Assembly: GCF_002119525.1 (NCBI RefSeq)
Contig: NZ_CP017916.1
Span: 1,984,001-2,048,000 of the forward strand
Reading direction: 5' to 3'
From: Vibrio syngnathi
Lineage (GTDB): Bacteria > Pseudomonadota > Gammaproteobacteria > Enterobacterales > Vibrionaceae
DNA: 64,000 bases
Shown here: positions 25,725 to 34,582 of the stretch, in pieces
Numbering within the stretch: position 1 is the stretch's first letter
How the letters are laid out: every line of letters starts with the position of its first letter
Made by a program: the position numbers and the translations under genes
The notes under the pieces: model-generated
Databases searched by the model: none
What the model was told of the DNA's origin: nothing
Seen by the model: only the letters and a program-made list of their open reading frames with translations

Positions 25725-26066
25725 ACTTACCTCCATCAGACGCAATTGCACACCGTCCCTCTATTGATTTAGAGAGAATTCATAGTGAAACACGCGTATT
25801 GTCTAGAAATGAGATATAGCTGTACGCTCGCATAAGTCAAATGACGAATACGAAATTAGGCCGTCTTAGGACAGCAAAAATTAGTTAGCGTGAGCTCAAG
25901 GTTCAGTAATGCTACTGTTTTGAAGAATTGGACATTTGTGCAGTATCGGACAGCTATGAAGAACTGGCCCTTTTGGAAATGCAGAGCTGATTAGCAATGT
26001 TGTTATTAGTGTGTTCAATGTTGGGTTTCCCATTAGCATGGCGAATTGCGCCATAAGTATCCCGTC

Positions 26067-26089
26067 TATCAGCTAAAGGCTAGCTGATA
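26067..26089. repeat. Perfect inverted repeat
   Basis: TATCAGCTA-aaggc-TAGCTGATA is a perfect 9-bp stem with a 5-nt loop and no T-run on either side. Function unknown. Confidence 0.6.
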
Positions 26090-26305
26090 CCTACCCTACG
26101 TAATGTCCCAATCAGCAAGAATGGTCACTACGCGTATCCCCCAGAAGCAATCGTTGCTCTTCTTGAACATTGTTCATTCCGAGATTGCGCGGGAAAGTAA
26201 CATAAAGTGAAATGAACGATCAATAGTTTTTAATAATCGCTTGATAAATAGGAGCGGTAACTGACAAATTGCTGAAAATATCGTCAAGTTAATCTTTAGG
26301 TAAGG

Positions 26306-26436
26306 AGATCCCCGGTTCATTCGTCCCTCATGCCCGAGGATGACGACGTGGGTGTACAGACGGTGTTAGTGATAGCTTTGAGGCTATGGCGCCTTTCCGT
26401 CATTCCCTAGCGTGAAGAATGAATTCATAGGGAGTC
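26306..26436 (+). repeat. 131-bp composite hairpin repeat, copy A
   Basis: Two ~43-bp hairpin elements in opposite orientation (about 26304-26346 forward, 26398-26438 reverse) joined by a ~50-bp spacer. Starts AGATCCCCGG and ends CATAGGGAGTC. It aligns without gaps to copy B, 215 bp downstream. Confidence 0.85.
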
Positions 26437-26520
26437 CCTTACAACATGTCGATGTATTGCTTTATTCAGAAACTATCTGATGCCATAGATTAAACACTAG
26501 TTAGTCAGCAGACGATAAGT

Positions 26521-26651
26521 AGATCCCCGGTTCGCTCGTTCCTCACGCCCGAGGATGACGACGCGGGTATACAAACGTTGCTAGTGATGGCTTTGAGACC
26601 ATAGCATCCTTTCATCACTCCCTAGTACGAAGAGCGAGTTCATAGGGAGTC
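26521..26651 (+). repeat. 131-bp composite hairpin repeat, copy B
   Basis: Same length and layout as copy A, about 81% identical by hand count (25 differences in 131 positions), and nearly all differences are transitions. Confidence 0.85.
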
Positions 26652-26724
26652 TCGCAGTTAACGAGCTTTAAGAGCTAACAAAGTAATAAGATGAGTCAAG
26701 CCTCAGAGGTCATTTGAGTACAAA

Positions 26725-26765
26725 CGTCATTCCCTAGCACGAGGAACGAGTTCATAGGGAGTCTT
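26725..26765 (-). repeat. ~43-bp hairpin repeat, single copy
   Basis: CGTCATTCCCTAGCACGAGG ... TCATAGGGAGTC matches the right half of the 131-bp composite repeats. Confidence 0.8.
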
Positions 26766-26876
26766 GCTTTTAAAACGAAGTTAAAGGTATGAGAATTTCA
26801 ATATTTTACCCACCGTCTAACCAGGGGAATCAAATAGGAAAAATGTGAGACCAGAAAAAGCTGAACAACAGAAACC

Positions 26877-26907
26877 AAAAAGCCCGAACATTTCTGTTCG
26901 GGCTTTT
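26877..26907 (-). terminator. tRNA operon terminator
   Basis: AAAAAGCCCGAAC pairs with GTTCGGGCTTTTT around a 5-nt loop, just downstream of the last tRNA on the minus strand. Confidence 0.92.
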
Positions 26908-26912
26908 TAATT

Positions 26913-26988
26913 TGGAGCGATACATCGGGTTCGAACCGATGACCTCAACCTTGGCAAGGTTGCGCTCTACCAACTGAGCTAGTATCGC
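26913..26988 (-). tRNA. tRNA-Gly (GCC)
   Basis: A 76-nt cloverleaf ending in an encoded CCA: acceptor GCGATAC/GTATCGC, D arm AGCTCAGTTGGTAGAGC, anticodon GCC in CTTGCCAAG, T loop GGTTCGAACCC. Identical in sequence to the second copy at 27192-27267. Confidence 0.97.
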
Positions 26989-27024
26989 ATTTGCTACATC
27001 CGTTAAGACGTAGGCTTTAATAGA

Positions 27025-27111
27025 TGGTGCCCCGGGCCGGACTTGAACCGGCACAGCGCGAACGCCGAGGGATTTTAAATCCCTTGTGTCTACCAATTCC
27101 ACCACCAGGGC
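27025..27111 (-). tRNA. tRNA-Leu (UAA)
   Basis: An 87-nt class II tRNA with a long variable arm (CGGCGTTCGCGCTG), anticodon TAA in GATTTAAAATC, and encoded CCA. It closely resembles E. coli leuZ, which sits in the same glyW-cysT-leuZ cluster next to pgsA. Confidence 0.97.
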
Positions 27112-27191
27112 ACGCAATTCTTTATTGCGATGCCGATTACTGAAAAGTAAAACACCATCTTAATGCTGACGCCAATCAACATTACAAATTT

Positions 27192-27267
27192 TGGAGCGAT
27201 ACATCGGGTTCGAACCGATGACCTCAACCTTGGCAAGGTTGCGCTCTACCAACTGAGCTAGTATCGC
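27192..27267 (-). tRNA. tRNA-Gly (GCC), second copy
   Basis: Identical 76-nt sequence to the tRNA-Gly at 26913-26988. In transcription order the cluster is Cys, Gly, Leu, Gly. Confidence 0.97.
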
Positions 27268-27301
27268 ATTTTCATTATTCTTCCTTATAAGAAAGAGATA
27301 A

Positions 27302-27375
27302 TGGAGGCGCCTCCCGGAGTCGAACCGAGGTCCACGGATTTGCAATCCGCTGCATAGCCACTCTGCCAAGGCGCC
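27302..27375 (-). tRNA. tRNA-Cys (GCA)
   Basis: A 74-nt cloverleaf: acceptor GGCGCC, anticodon GCA in GATTGCAAATC, T loop GGTTCGACTCC, encoded CCA. First tRNA of the cluster; its promoter must lie in 27376-27612, after the pgsA terminator. Confidence 0.97.
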
Positions 27376-27612
27376 TTAGTAACTCCAATCGAATTGCTTA
27401 TTGCCATCCTCTTGGGTACGGGATGCATTCTACGGATTCAGGCGATTGAGTCAATATTATTTTTGTATTTTTAATTCGTTTGAATAGATTTCATACGAAA
27501 CAGGCCAAATAGCTGACTTTATGTGCAAAACACATTGTGAGTAGGTTATTCAAAAGAGATCTATATCACATTAGATATCCACTATTGATAACTTAACCGT
27601 AGGTTAAAGATC

Positions 27613-27638
27613 AAAAAAGCGAGCCTAAGCTCGCTTCT
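27613..27638 (-). terminator. pgsA terminator
   Basis: AAGCGAGC-ctaa-GCTCGCTT with a T-run on the minus strand, directly after the pgsA stop. It separates the uvrY-uvrC-pgsA transcript from the tRNAs. Confidence 0.85.
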
Positions 27639-27641
27639 TCA

Positions 27642-28199
27642 TCAATGGTGTTTTTCGTCTAACAAATCGTCTTTGGCGGCCATCAAGTACTGCGCCATAG
27701 ACCAATAAGTAAGAACGGTGGCAACATAGAGTGCAATATAACCTACCCAAACCATCCAATCGTCATAGCGCCAGATAAGTACCCAAAGAGCAAACATTTG
27801 AGAAACGGTTTTTACTTTACCAACCCAAGACACCGCAACACTTGCGCGTTTACCGATTTCAGCCATCCATTCACGAAGCGCCGAGATGATAATTTCACGA
27901 CCAATCATGGTCACCGCAGGAATAGTCACCCAGATCGAGTGATAATGCTCGGTAACTAAGATAAGAGCCGTAGCAACCAGCACTTTATCCGCCACAGGGT
28001 CAATAAAGGCACCAAAGCGAGAAGTTTGTCCGAGTTTACGAGCCAGCATGCCATCTAGCCAGTCAGTAAAACCCGCTACCCAAAACACCATTGCAGCAGC
28101 AAAAGGAGCCCATTGATAAGGTAGGTAAAAAACAACAACGAATACTGGGATTAAAAATAGTCTCAGTAAGGACAAAATGTTAGGTATATTCAAACGCAT
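27642..28199 (-). CDS. pgsA: PgsA, phosphatidylglycerophosphate synthase
   Basis: An inner-membrane enzyme joining CDP-diacylglycerol and glycerol-3-phosphate, the committed step to phosphatidylglycerol and cardiolipin. The 185-residue sequence has four or more membrane helices and the CDP-alcohol phosphotransferase motif DWLDGMLAR ... [10 protein letters not shown], with all aspartates in place. It follows uvrC by 46 nt in the uvrY-uvrC-pgsA order known from E. coli. A cardiolipin synthase gene elsewhere in this window uses its product pathway. Confidence 0.96.
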   Translation of the reverse strand: MRLNIPNILSLLRLFLIPVFVVVFYLPYQWAPFAAAMVFWVAGFTDWLDGMLARKLGQTSRFGAFIDPVADKVLVATALILVTEHYHSIWVTIPAVTMIGREIIISALREWMAEIGKRASVAVSWVGKVKTVSQMFALWVLIWRYDDWMVWVGYIALYVATVLTYWSMAQYLMAAKDDLLDEKHH

Positions 28200-28245
28200 A
28201 TTATTGGGCTCTTATTAATTGCGCTTTAATGGTGCGGGATTTTTA

Positions 28246-30078
28246 CTATTGTTTCAATGCTTGATAAATGTTTTCTGCCAAAGAATGACTAATGCCCGGC
28301 ACTTTGGCTATTTCTTCGACAGTTGCACGCTTAAGTTCTTGTAAGCCACCCATATATTTCAACAAAGATTGACGACGTTTCGGTCCTACCCCTTCGATTC
28401 CTTCAAGCGCACTGGTTCTACGCGTTTTACCACGTTTTGCTCTATGCCCTGCAATCGCATGATTATGGCTTTCATCACGAATATGTTGGATAAGATGTAA
28501 CGCTGGTGCATCGCTCGGTAAGTTAAATTCCTCCCCCTCAAGAGTAACCAAGGTTTCTAAACCCGGTTTACGCGTAACCCCTTTGGCTATACCCATCATT
28601 CGAGGTCGAAACGGCCAATCATCCCAATACTGAGAAATTATCTCATGAGCGCGGTTGAGCTGACCTTTACCACCATCAATAAAGATGATGTCTGGGATCT
28701 TATCGACATCGAGTTGCTTCGAATAACGTCTCTCAAGCGCCTGAGCCATTGCCGCGTAGTCATCACCACCGGTAATACCAGTAATGTTGTAACGACGATA
28801 TTCCGGCTTAACTGGCCCTTCTTGATTGAACACCACACAAGAAGCAATCGTACTTTCACCCATGGTGTGACTAATATCGAAACATTCCATGCGTTTGATA
28901 GCGTCCATTGACAGCACTTCTTGAAGCTCCTTAAAGCGCTGATTGATCGTCATCTTATGATTAATTTTAGTGGTAATTGCAGTTAACGCATTGGTGTTAG
29001 ACAGTTTAAGGTAGCGGCCACGGGTTCCAGAAGGATTGGTGTTGAAGTGAATCTTACGACCCGCGACTTCACACAAGGCTTCTTGAATCGGTGTGACATC
29101 TTCCATCAAATCAGCATTAAGGATGAGACGAGTTGGGATGGTTCTCGCTTCATTATGTGCAAGATAGTATTGACTTAAAAAGCTCGAAAAGACTTCCTCT
29201 CGAACCGTATTGTTTGGAATTTTCGGGAAATGGCTTCTACTGCCTAAAACCTTTCCTTGGCGAATCATCAAGATGTGAATACAAGCTACGCCATTTTCTT
29301 GAGCAAACCCTAACACGTCCATATCTTCCATTGAGTCGTCAGATACGTACTGTTGCTCTTGCACGCGTCGAATAGCTTGGATCTGGTCACGGAAAGCAGC
29401 CGCTTGCTCAAAGCGAAGCTCTTGACTTGCCTTGTCCATTTTATCGATGAGTGTCTCAAGAACTAGCTTGTCTTTCCCCTGCAGGAATAAACGAACGTAG
29501 TCGATAAGTTCACTGTACTCTTCATCAGAGATGATTGAGCTGACACATGGCGCCGCGCAACGACCAATCTGATACATCAAACATGGGCGAGTTCTGTTGG
29601 CATAAACCGTGTCTTCACACTGACGAGCAGGAAAGATTTTTTGTATTAAGTGTAGCGTCTCACGCACAGCACCGGAATCGGGATAAGGACCAAAGTATTC
29701 ACCCTTTTTCTTTTTAGCTCCACGGTGCATCGACAAACGAGGATGCTTGTGACCGCTAATAAAAATATAAGGGTACGACTTATCATCACGCAGAAGTACG
29801 TTGTATTTAGGCAAGTACTGCTTAATGTAGTTGTGCTCAAGAATAAGAGCTTCGGTTTCCGTGTGCGTTACAGTGACATCGATCTTGTCAATATTGCTGA
29901 CTAAAGCGCGTGTTTTTTCACTGTCGACTTTTTTACGGAAATAACTGGAAAGGCGTTTTTTGAGGTTCTTAGCTTTACCGACGTAGATAACAACAGCCTC
30001 GGCGTTATACATCCGATAAACGCCAGGCTGCTCTGTTACTGTCTTGAGGAATGAGACTGAGTCAAACAAGTTGGTCAC
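28246..30078 (-). CDS. uvrC: UvrC, excinuclease ABC subunit C
   Basis: The nuclease of nucleotide excision repair that cuts on both sides of a lesion; 610 residues, as in E. coli. Domains in order: GIY-YIG nuclease (residues ~16-95, [20 protein letters not shown]), a Cys-rich segment ([13 protein letters not shown]), the UVR motif that binds UvrB (~205-240), an RNase H-like nuclease with [11 protein letters not shown] and [10 protein letters not shown], and C-terminal helix-hairpin-helix ([13 protein letters not shown]). The gene starts 15 nt after uvrY. Confidence 0.97.
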   Translation of the reverse strand: MTNLFDSVSFLKTVTEQPGVYRMYNAEAVVIYVGKAKNLKKRLSSYFRKKVDSEKTRALVSNIDKIDVTVTHTETEALILEHNYIKQYLPKYNVLLRDDKSYPYIFISGHKHPRLSMHRGAKKKKGEYFGPYPDSGAVRETLHLIQKIFPARQCEDTVYANRTRPCLMYQIGRCAAPCVSSIISDEEYSELIDYVRLFLQGKDKLVLETLIDKMDKASQELRFEQAAAFRDQIQAIRRVQEQQYVSDDSMEDMDVLGFAQENGVACIHILMIRQGKVLGSRSHFPKIPNNTVREEVFSSFLSQYYLAHNEARTIPTRLILNADLMEDVTPIQEALCEVAGRKIHFNTNPSGTRGRYLKLSNTNALTAITTKINHKMTINQRFKELQEVLSMDAIKRMECFDISHTMGESTIASCVVFNQEGPVKPEYRRYNITGITGGDDYAAMAQALERRYSKQLDVDKIPDIIFIDGGKGQLNRAHEIISQYWDDWPFRPRMMGIAKGVTRKPGLETLVTLEGEEFNLPSDAPALHLIQHIRDESHNHAIAGHRAKRGKTRRTSALEGIEGVGPKRRQSLLKYMGGLQELKRATVEEIAKVPGISHSLAENIYQALKQ

Positions 30079-30093
30079 TATACGATCTCAGTG

Positions 30094-30738
30094 TTAAAGG
30101 GTCTCAGTGTCTAACATTCCATGTCTAATCGCTAAATGCGTCAACTCTACATCACCACTGATATCCAGTTTACTGAACAAACGGTAGCGGTAACTATTGA
30201 CTGTTTTAGGACTTAGATTGAGTTGTTCCGAAATATCCGTCACTTTCTGACCTTTGGTAATCATCATCATGATTTGAAGTTCACGTTCAGATAAGTCTGC
30301 GAATGGATTTTCAGACGCAGGAGAAAATTGGCTCAAAGCCATCTGCTGCGCTATTTCTGGTGAAATGTATCGTTGGCCGCTATTAACCACTCGAATTGCA
30401 TTGACCATTTCATCCGGACCTGCCCCTTTAGTAAGGTAACCAGCAGCTCCAGCTTGCATCACTTTAGTTGGAAACGGATTTTCCGTATGAACAGTTAAAA
30501 CGATGATTTTAACATCAGGGTTGAAACGCAAGATTTTCTTGGTTGCTTCTAAGCCACCAATACCAGGCATATTCATATCCATCAAAATAACGTCAGTATT
30601 GTTAGTACGACACCATTTTGCAGCATCTTCACCGCTTTCAGCTTCCCCTGCTACGTTCATTCCACGGACGTCTTCAATAATACGTCGTATCCCTGTGCGA
30701 ACCAGCTCGTGATCATCTACAAGGAAAACATTTATCAA
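30094..30738 (-). CDS. uvrY: UvrY/VarA response regulator
   Basis: A 214-residue two-component regulator of the GacA/UvrY/VarA family. It is phosphorylated by the BarA/VarS kinase and turns on the small RNAs that titrate CsrA. The receiver domain has the phosphorylated Asp in VILMDMNMPG (about residue 54) and the conserved Lys in GYLTKGAG; a LuxR-type helix-turn-helix lies near 150-205 (LSERELQIMMMITKGQKVTDI). It heads the uvrY-uvrC-pgsA unit. Confidence 0.95.
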   Translation of the reverse strand: MINVFLVDDHELVRTGIRRIIEDVRGMNVAGEAESGEDAAKWCRTNNTDVILMDMNMPGIGGLEATKKILRFNPDVKIIVLTVHTENPFPTKVMQAGAAGYLTKGAGPDEMVNAIRVVNSGQRYISPEIAQQMALSQFSPASENPFADLSERELQIMMMITKGQKVTDISEQLNLSPKTVNSYRYRLFSKLDISGDVELTHLAIRHGMLDTETL

Positions 30739-31125
30739 ACTTGTATCTCCACACTATTAATTGGCTCTGCAACCACTGTGTCGTTTCATCTATTTGAAAC
30801 AATTGAATAAAGGAACAGTGAATCGCAGCATTGAGTACATCTTAACTTAATTGCTAAAAAAAATCTCTGTTGAATATGTGCTGAAACACGAACTTTAGCA
30901 AGGACTTATTAACAAATAAGGCAACTAAAACAACAAGCTTTTTCTAAAAATCAACCAGTTAAAACAACACCCAATAAAATTACACAAGATAAAGATATTT
31001 TCAATACCATTGAATAACCATTCGTGACAAATTCACTTATTTGCCTATTAAGTCCCGTTATTAAACCCCGTTAACGATAAATTAGTGACTATTTACCCAG
31101 CCTATTGTGCGAAATTGAACGCTAG
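30739..31125. promoter_or_regulatory. Divergent uvrY / polB intergenic region
   Basis: 387 bp of AT-rich DNA between divergent genes; both promoters should lie here. A small inverted repeat CTTATT-aaca-AATAAG is at 30905-30920. I found no LexA-type CTG-N10-CAG site. Confidence 0.5.
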
Positions 31126-33528
31126 ATGTTAGTATTCGATTCCCAGTTTCAACAGGTTACTACATTGGATATTCAGCAAGGCTTTGTACTCACAAGACAG
31201 GCAAGAGACTTTTCAGGGCACACACAAATCGACTTGTGGTTAAGTACCCCTAAAGGCCCTAATCTACTGACCATTCAAAATGAAAAACCTGTATTTTTTG
31301 TCGCTCAATCTGATGTCGAAGCATGTCAGGTCATCGCAGCGAAAGAGTCGATCGATTGCCAATTCAAGCCTCTAGAGCTGGTTACATTCGATCAAACTCC
31401 TCTCGCCGCATGTTACACCTCACTGTCGAGAAGTAGCTTTGGTTTAGCGCAAGCCTTTAACGGTGAAGAGATCCAAACCTTTGAAAGCGATATACGACTG
31501 GCCGATCGTTTCTTGATGGAACGATTTATCAAAGGCAGTATCGAATTCACAGGCGCTATTACTCAAAAAAAACAGCACCTCAGAGTTTCGAACGCAAAGT
31601 GCCGAGCGGGCGATTACTTACCCAGTTTATCTGTGGTATCGCTTGATATTGAATGTTCAGAAAAAGGTGTGCTTTATTCCATCGGCCTAGACAGCCCAAT
31701 GGATAGCCGAGTGATCATGCTCGGCGATCCACAAGAAGCAGACACCAATATCCAATGGGTTACCAACGAGAAAGCGCTGCTTGAAGCCATGATTACATGG
31801 TTCTCCGAGTTTGACCCTGACATCATCATTGGTTGGAACGTCATCGACTTCGATTTTCGGTTACTGCACAAACGTTCAGAATGGAACGAAGTGAAGCTCA
31901 ATATCGGCAGAGACAATCAACCAAGCTTTTTCCGTAGTTCTGCACAAAACCAGCAAGGCTTTATCACTATTCCTGGTCGCGTTGTGTTGGATGGCATCGA
32001 CATGCTCAAGACAGCGACCTACCACTTCCGCTCTTGGTCTCTTGAATCGGTATCTCAAGAGCTACTCGGCGAAGGCAAAGATATCCATAACGTTCACGAC
32101 CGCATGGATGAGATAAACCGAATGTTTAAATTCGATAAGCCTTCGCTCGCCAAGTACAACCTTCAAGACTGCGTGCTAGTAAACCGCATCTTTGAACACA
32201 CTCACCTACTCGACTTCGCGATTGAGCGCTCTCGATTAACCGGTGTAGAGCTGGATCGTGTTGGTGGCTCCGTTGCGGCTTTTACTAATTTATACATGCC
32301 TCAAATACACCGAGCAGGTTACGTCGCGCCTAATTTAGAGCCGGAGAACTGGATTGCGAGCCCCGGTGGTTATGTAATGGATTCAATCCCCAACCTTTAT
32401 GACTCTGTGTTAGTTCTCGATTTTAAGAGCCTGTACCCATCGATCATTCGCTCTTTCTTGATTGACCCTATGGGGCTGATTGAAGGGTTGAAGCTGGAAC
32501 TAGGGCCAGCAGAAGACCAAGCAGTAGAAGGCTTTCGCGGTGGTCAATTCCATCGTTCTAAACACTTCTTGCCTGAAATGATTGAAAACTTGTGGGCAGC
32601 ACGTGATGTCGCAAAGAAAAATAATGAGAAAGCTTTCTCTCAGGCGATTAAGATCATCATGAACTCTTTCTATGGCGTGCTTGGTTCTTCTGGTTGTCGT
32701 TTCTTTGATACTAGATTGGCATCCTCTATCACCATGCGTGGGCATGAGATCATGAAGCAAACCAAGCTTCTGATCGAAGGTAAAGGCTATCAGGTGATTT
32801 ATGGCGATACCGATTCAACCTTCGTGTCTCTGAATGGCAGTTTTGAGCAAGAGCAAGCGGACGAAATTGGTCACACCCTCGTGGCTTACATCAACGATTG
32901 GTGGACGAATCACCTGAAAGAGACCCACAACTTAACTTCTATACTTGAATTGGAATATGAGACTCACTATCGCAAGTTTCTAATGCCGACCATTAGAGGC
33001 TCTGAGACAGGGTCGAAGAAACGTTATGCAGGCTTGATCAATCAAGGTGACAAAGAGAAGATCATTTTTAAAGGACTAGAGAGTGCTCGTACCGATTGGA
33101 CCCCCCTCGCACAGCAGTTTCAACAAACCCTGTATGAGATGGTCTTTGACGACCAAGATCCAACCGACTATGTCAGACAGTTTGTTGATGAAACCTCTGC
33201 TGGCAAGCATGATGATTTATTGGTGTATCAAAAGCGCTTACGCCGTAAATTACACGAATATCAAAAGAACATTCCGCCACAGGTTCGCGCAGCTCGAATG
33301 GCCGATGAGATCAATGCTCAGCTAGGACGCCCTCTTCAATACCAAAATAAAGGACGTATTGAATACCTGATTACTCTGAGCGGCCCTGAGCCAAAGGAGT
33401 ACTTGAAGAGTGGTATTGATTATCAGCATTACATCGACAAACAAATCAAACCGGTCGCAGAGGCTATCTTGCCCTTCATCGGTTTAGATTTTGAACGAGT
33501 CAGCGGGCAGCAGTTAGGTCTGTTCTAG
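31126..33528 (+). CDS. polB: DNA polymerase II
   Basis: A family B repair polymerase of 800 residues. The 3'-5' exonuclease motifs are SLDIECSEKG, GWNVIDFDFRLL and YNLQDCVLV; the polymerase motifs are DFKSLYPSIIRSF, NSFYGVLGSSG and YGDTDSTFV, all with their catalytic aspartates. Length is slightly more than E. coli PolB (783); the N terminus has about 15 extra residues and the exact start is uncertain. In E. coli it is induced by the SOS response, but no LexA box is visible upstream here. Confidence 0.96.
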   Translation: MLVFDSQFQQVTTLDIQQGFVLTRQARDFSGHTQIDLWLSTPKGPNLLTIQNEKPVFFVAQSDVEACQVIAAKESIDCQFKPLELVTFDQTPLAACYTSLSRSSFGLAQAFNGEEIQTFESDIRLADRFLMERFIKGSIEFTGAITQKKQHLRVSNAKCRAGDYLPSLSVVSLDIECSEKGVLYSIGLDSPMDSRVIMLGDPQEADTNIQWVTNEKALLEAMITWFSEFDPDIIIGWNVIDFDFRLLHKRSEWNEVKLNIGRDNQPSFFRSSAQNQQGFITIPGRVVLDGIDMLKTATYHFRSWSLESVSQELLGEGKDIHNVHDRMDEINRMFKFDKPSLAKYNLQDCVLVNRIFEHTHLLDFAIERSRLTGVELDRVGGSVAAFTNLYMPQIHRAGYVAPNLEPENWIASPGGYVMDSIPNLYDSVLVLDFKSLYPSIIRSFLIDPMGLIEGLKLELGPAEDQAVEGFRGGQFHRSKHFLPEMIENLWAARDVAKKNNEKAFSQAIKIIMNSFYGVLGSSGCRFFDTRLASSITMRGHEIMKQTKLLIEGKGYQVIYGDTDSTFVSLNGSFEQEQADEIGHTLVAYINDWWTNHLKETHNLTSILELEYETHYRKFLMPTIRGSETGSKKRYAGLINQGDKEKIIFKGLESARTDWTPLAQQFQQTLYEMVFDDQDPTDYVRQFVDETSAGKHDDLLVYQKRLRRKLHEYQKNIPPQVRAARMADEINAQLGRPLQYQNKGRIEYLITLSGPEPKEYLKSGIDYQHYIDKQIKPVAEAILPFIGLDFERVSGQQLGLF

Positions 33529-33597
33529 ACCTATTCTATTTTCGATACGATCTTCAAACTCGAGATATGTATTAAAACTCGAGATAAGCTTAAAACG

Positions 33598-33636
33598 AAA
33601 AAGCAGAGACGTGCTCTTCAGCTTGCTCTGCTTTTC
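33598..33636. terminator. Bidirectional terminator polB / nucleotidyltransferase gene
   Basis: AAAAGCAGAG and CTCTGCTTTT pair around a central segment between convergent genes; an A-run and a T-run flank the stem. Confidence 0.7.
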
Positions 33637-33677
33637 ATATCAATGGATAACTTACGAACTTGATAGCTTACGAAGCC

Positions 33678-34445
33678 CTATCCGATTCGAAACTCAGTTT
33701 TCTGATACTGCTTAACCAGCCACTCGCCAAAGCCATCAAGAATCCCTATCACCGAACGTTTAGGAATCGGTCTACCAGAAAGTAAAATACCTAACCTTTG
33801 GATTTCGACGTCTTTATCTGGGTGATACTTCAAGAACTGTTGACCACACTCTATTGGGTCATCGAACCAATATTTGTCACGATACATCACCAAAGAGTAA
33901 CTGGCTCGCAGTAGCTTTTTAGCAATGATCACTTGTGCTGCAACTTGTTGTTCTGGCGTTGTTGCTCGGGCGATCTTATTGCGATACACCGCTAACCAGT
34001 TTTCCGCATCCATATTCCAGTGCTTAGCGATTTCCCAACTTGTTTCAAAATCACCATAACAATCCGATAAATCTTCACCATGCACGCACACAGCTAAATG
34101 CTTGAGCATAAAGCCCCACGTGAATATGTTGTCGAAATCAACGATCTCGCTCACCAAGGTAGTTTTAATCGCCACTTGAGTGACCTGCGGGAAGCTCTTT
34201 TGAAAACGCCATTTGATGGTATTCAGCAGCGTGGTTCGTTGATCTGGGAAAGGACGATGGGTAACCACAACCACATCTAGATTCGAGCGACCGACGACGG
34301 CTTGTTTGCGTGCCACACTGCCATAAACATAGACACTGTGTAGATTGGAGCCTAAACCACCTTTTAAAAAGGTAATCAGATCGTTAACCACAGGTTGAAA
34401 TTCAGGTTGAAATGGCTGTGTTGGGTCAATAACAGGTAGCTGCAT
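33678..34445 (-). CDS. Nucleotidyltransferase-like protein with altered active site
   Basis: A 255-residue protein with an N-terminal nucleotidyltransferase fold like that of aminoglycoside adenylyltransferases. The glycine-serine motif is G42-S43 (YGSVARK), but the usual D-x-D pair reads N55-L-D57 (GRSNLDVVVV), so the first metal-binding Asp is Asn. A helical C-terminal region follows (about 140-255). Activity may be lost or changed; no substrate is claimed. The gene is alone, convergent with polB and divergent from efpL. Confidence 0.7.
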   Translation of the reverse strand: MQLPVIDPTQPFQPEFQPVVNDLITFLKGGLGSNLHSVYVYGSVARKQAVVGRSNLDVVVVTHRPFPDQRTTLLNTIKWRFQKSFPQVTQVAIKTTLVSEIVDFDNIFTWGFMLKHLAVCVHGEDLSDCYGDFETSWEIAKHWNMDAENWLAVYRNKIARATTPEQQVAAQVIIAKKLLRASYSLVMYRDKYWFDDPIECGQQFLKYHPDKDVEIQRLGILLSGRPIPKRSVIGILDGFGEWLVKQYQKTEFRIG

Positions 34446-34582
34446 AGGTCGTTTCGGTAAATAAAATAATGATTTAACTGTCTCTCTATGATCGCTTAGG
34501 TGACTTTATGATTCAAGCTATTCCTATTTATAGCGTCTACGAGATATAATCAGCGGATAGACCCAATAAGGACAAACACAAA

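Larger units (their letters stand above)
25725..26912. other. 1.2-kb gap with hairpin repeats, no gene
   Basis: Between the norspermidine operon and the tRNA cluster no convincing coding region was seen. It holds the promoter side of the norspermidine operon, a perfect inverted repeat (26067-26089), two 131-bp composite repeats (26306-26436, 26521-26651), a further single hairpin element (26725-26765) and the tRNA terminator. The 300 bases from about 25,750 to 26,050 show nothing I recognise. Confidence 0.7.

Noticed and set aside
25970..25990. Sigma-54 promoter-like TGGCCC...TGC
   Set aside because: Spacing between the GG and GC elements is wrong.
26830..27369. Two apparent proteins on the minus strand across the tRNA genes
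   Set aside because: They are translations of tRNA sequence (the two frames share the same segment because the two tRNA-Gly copies are identical).
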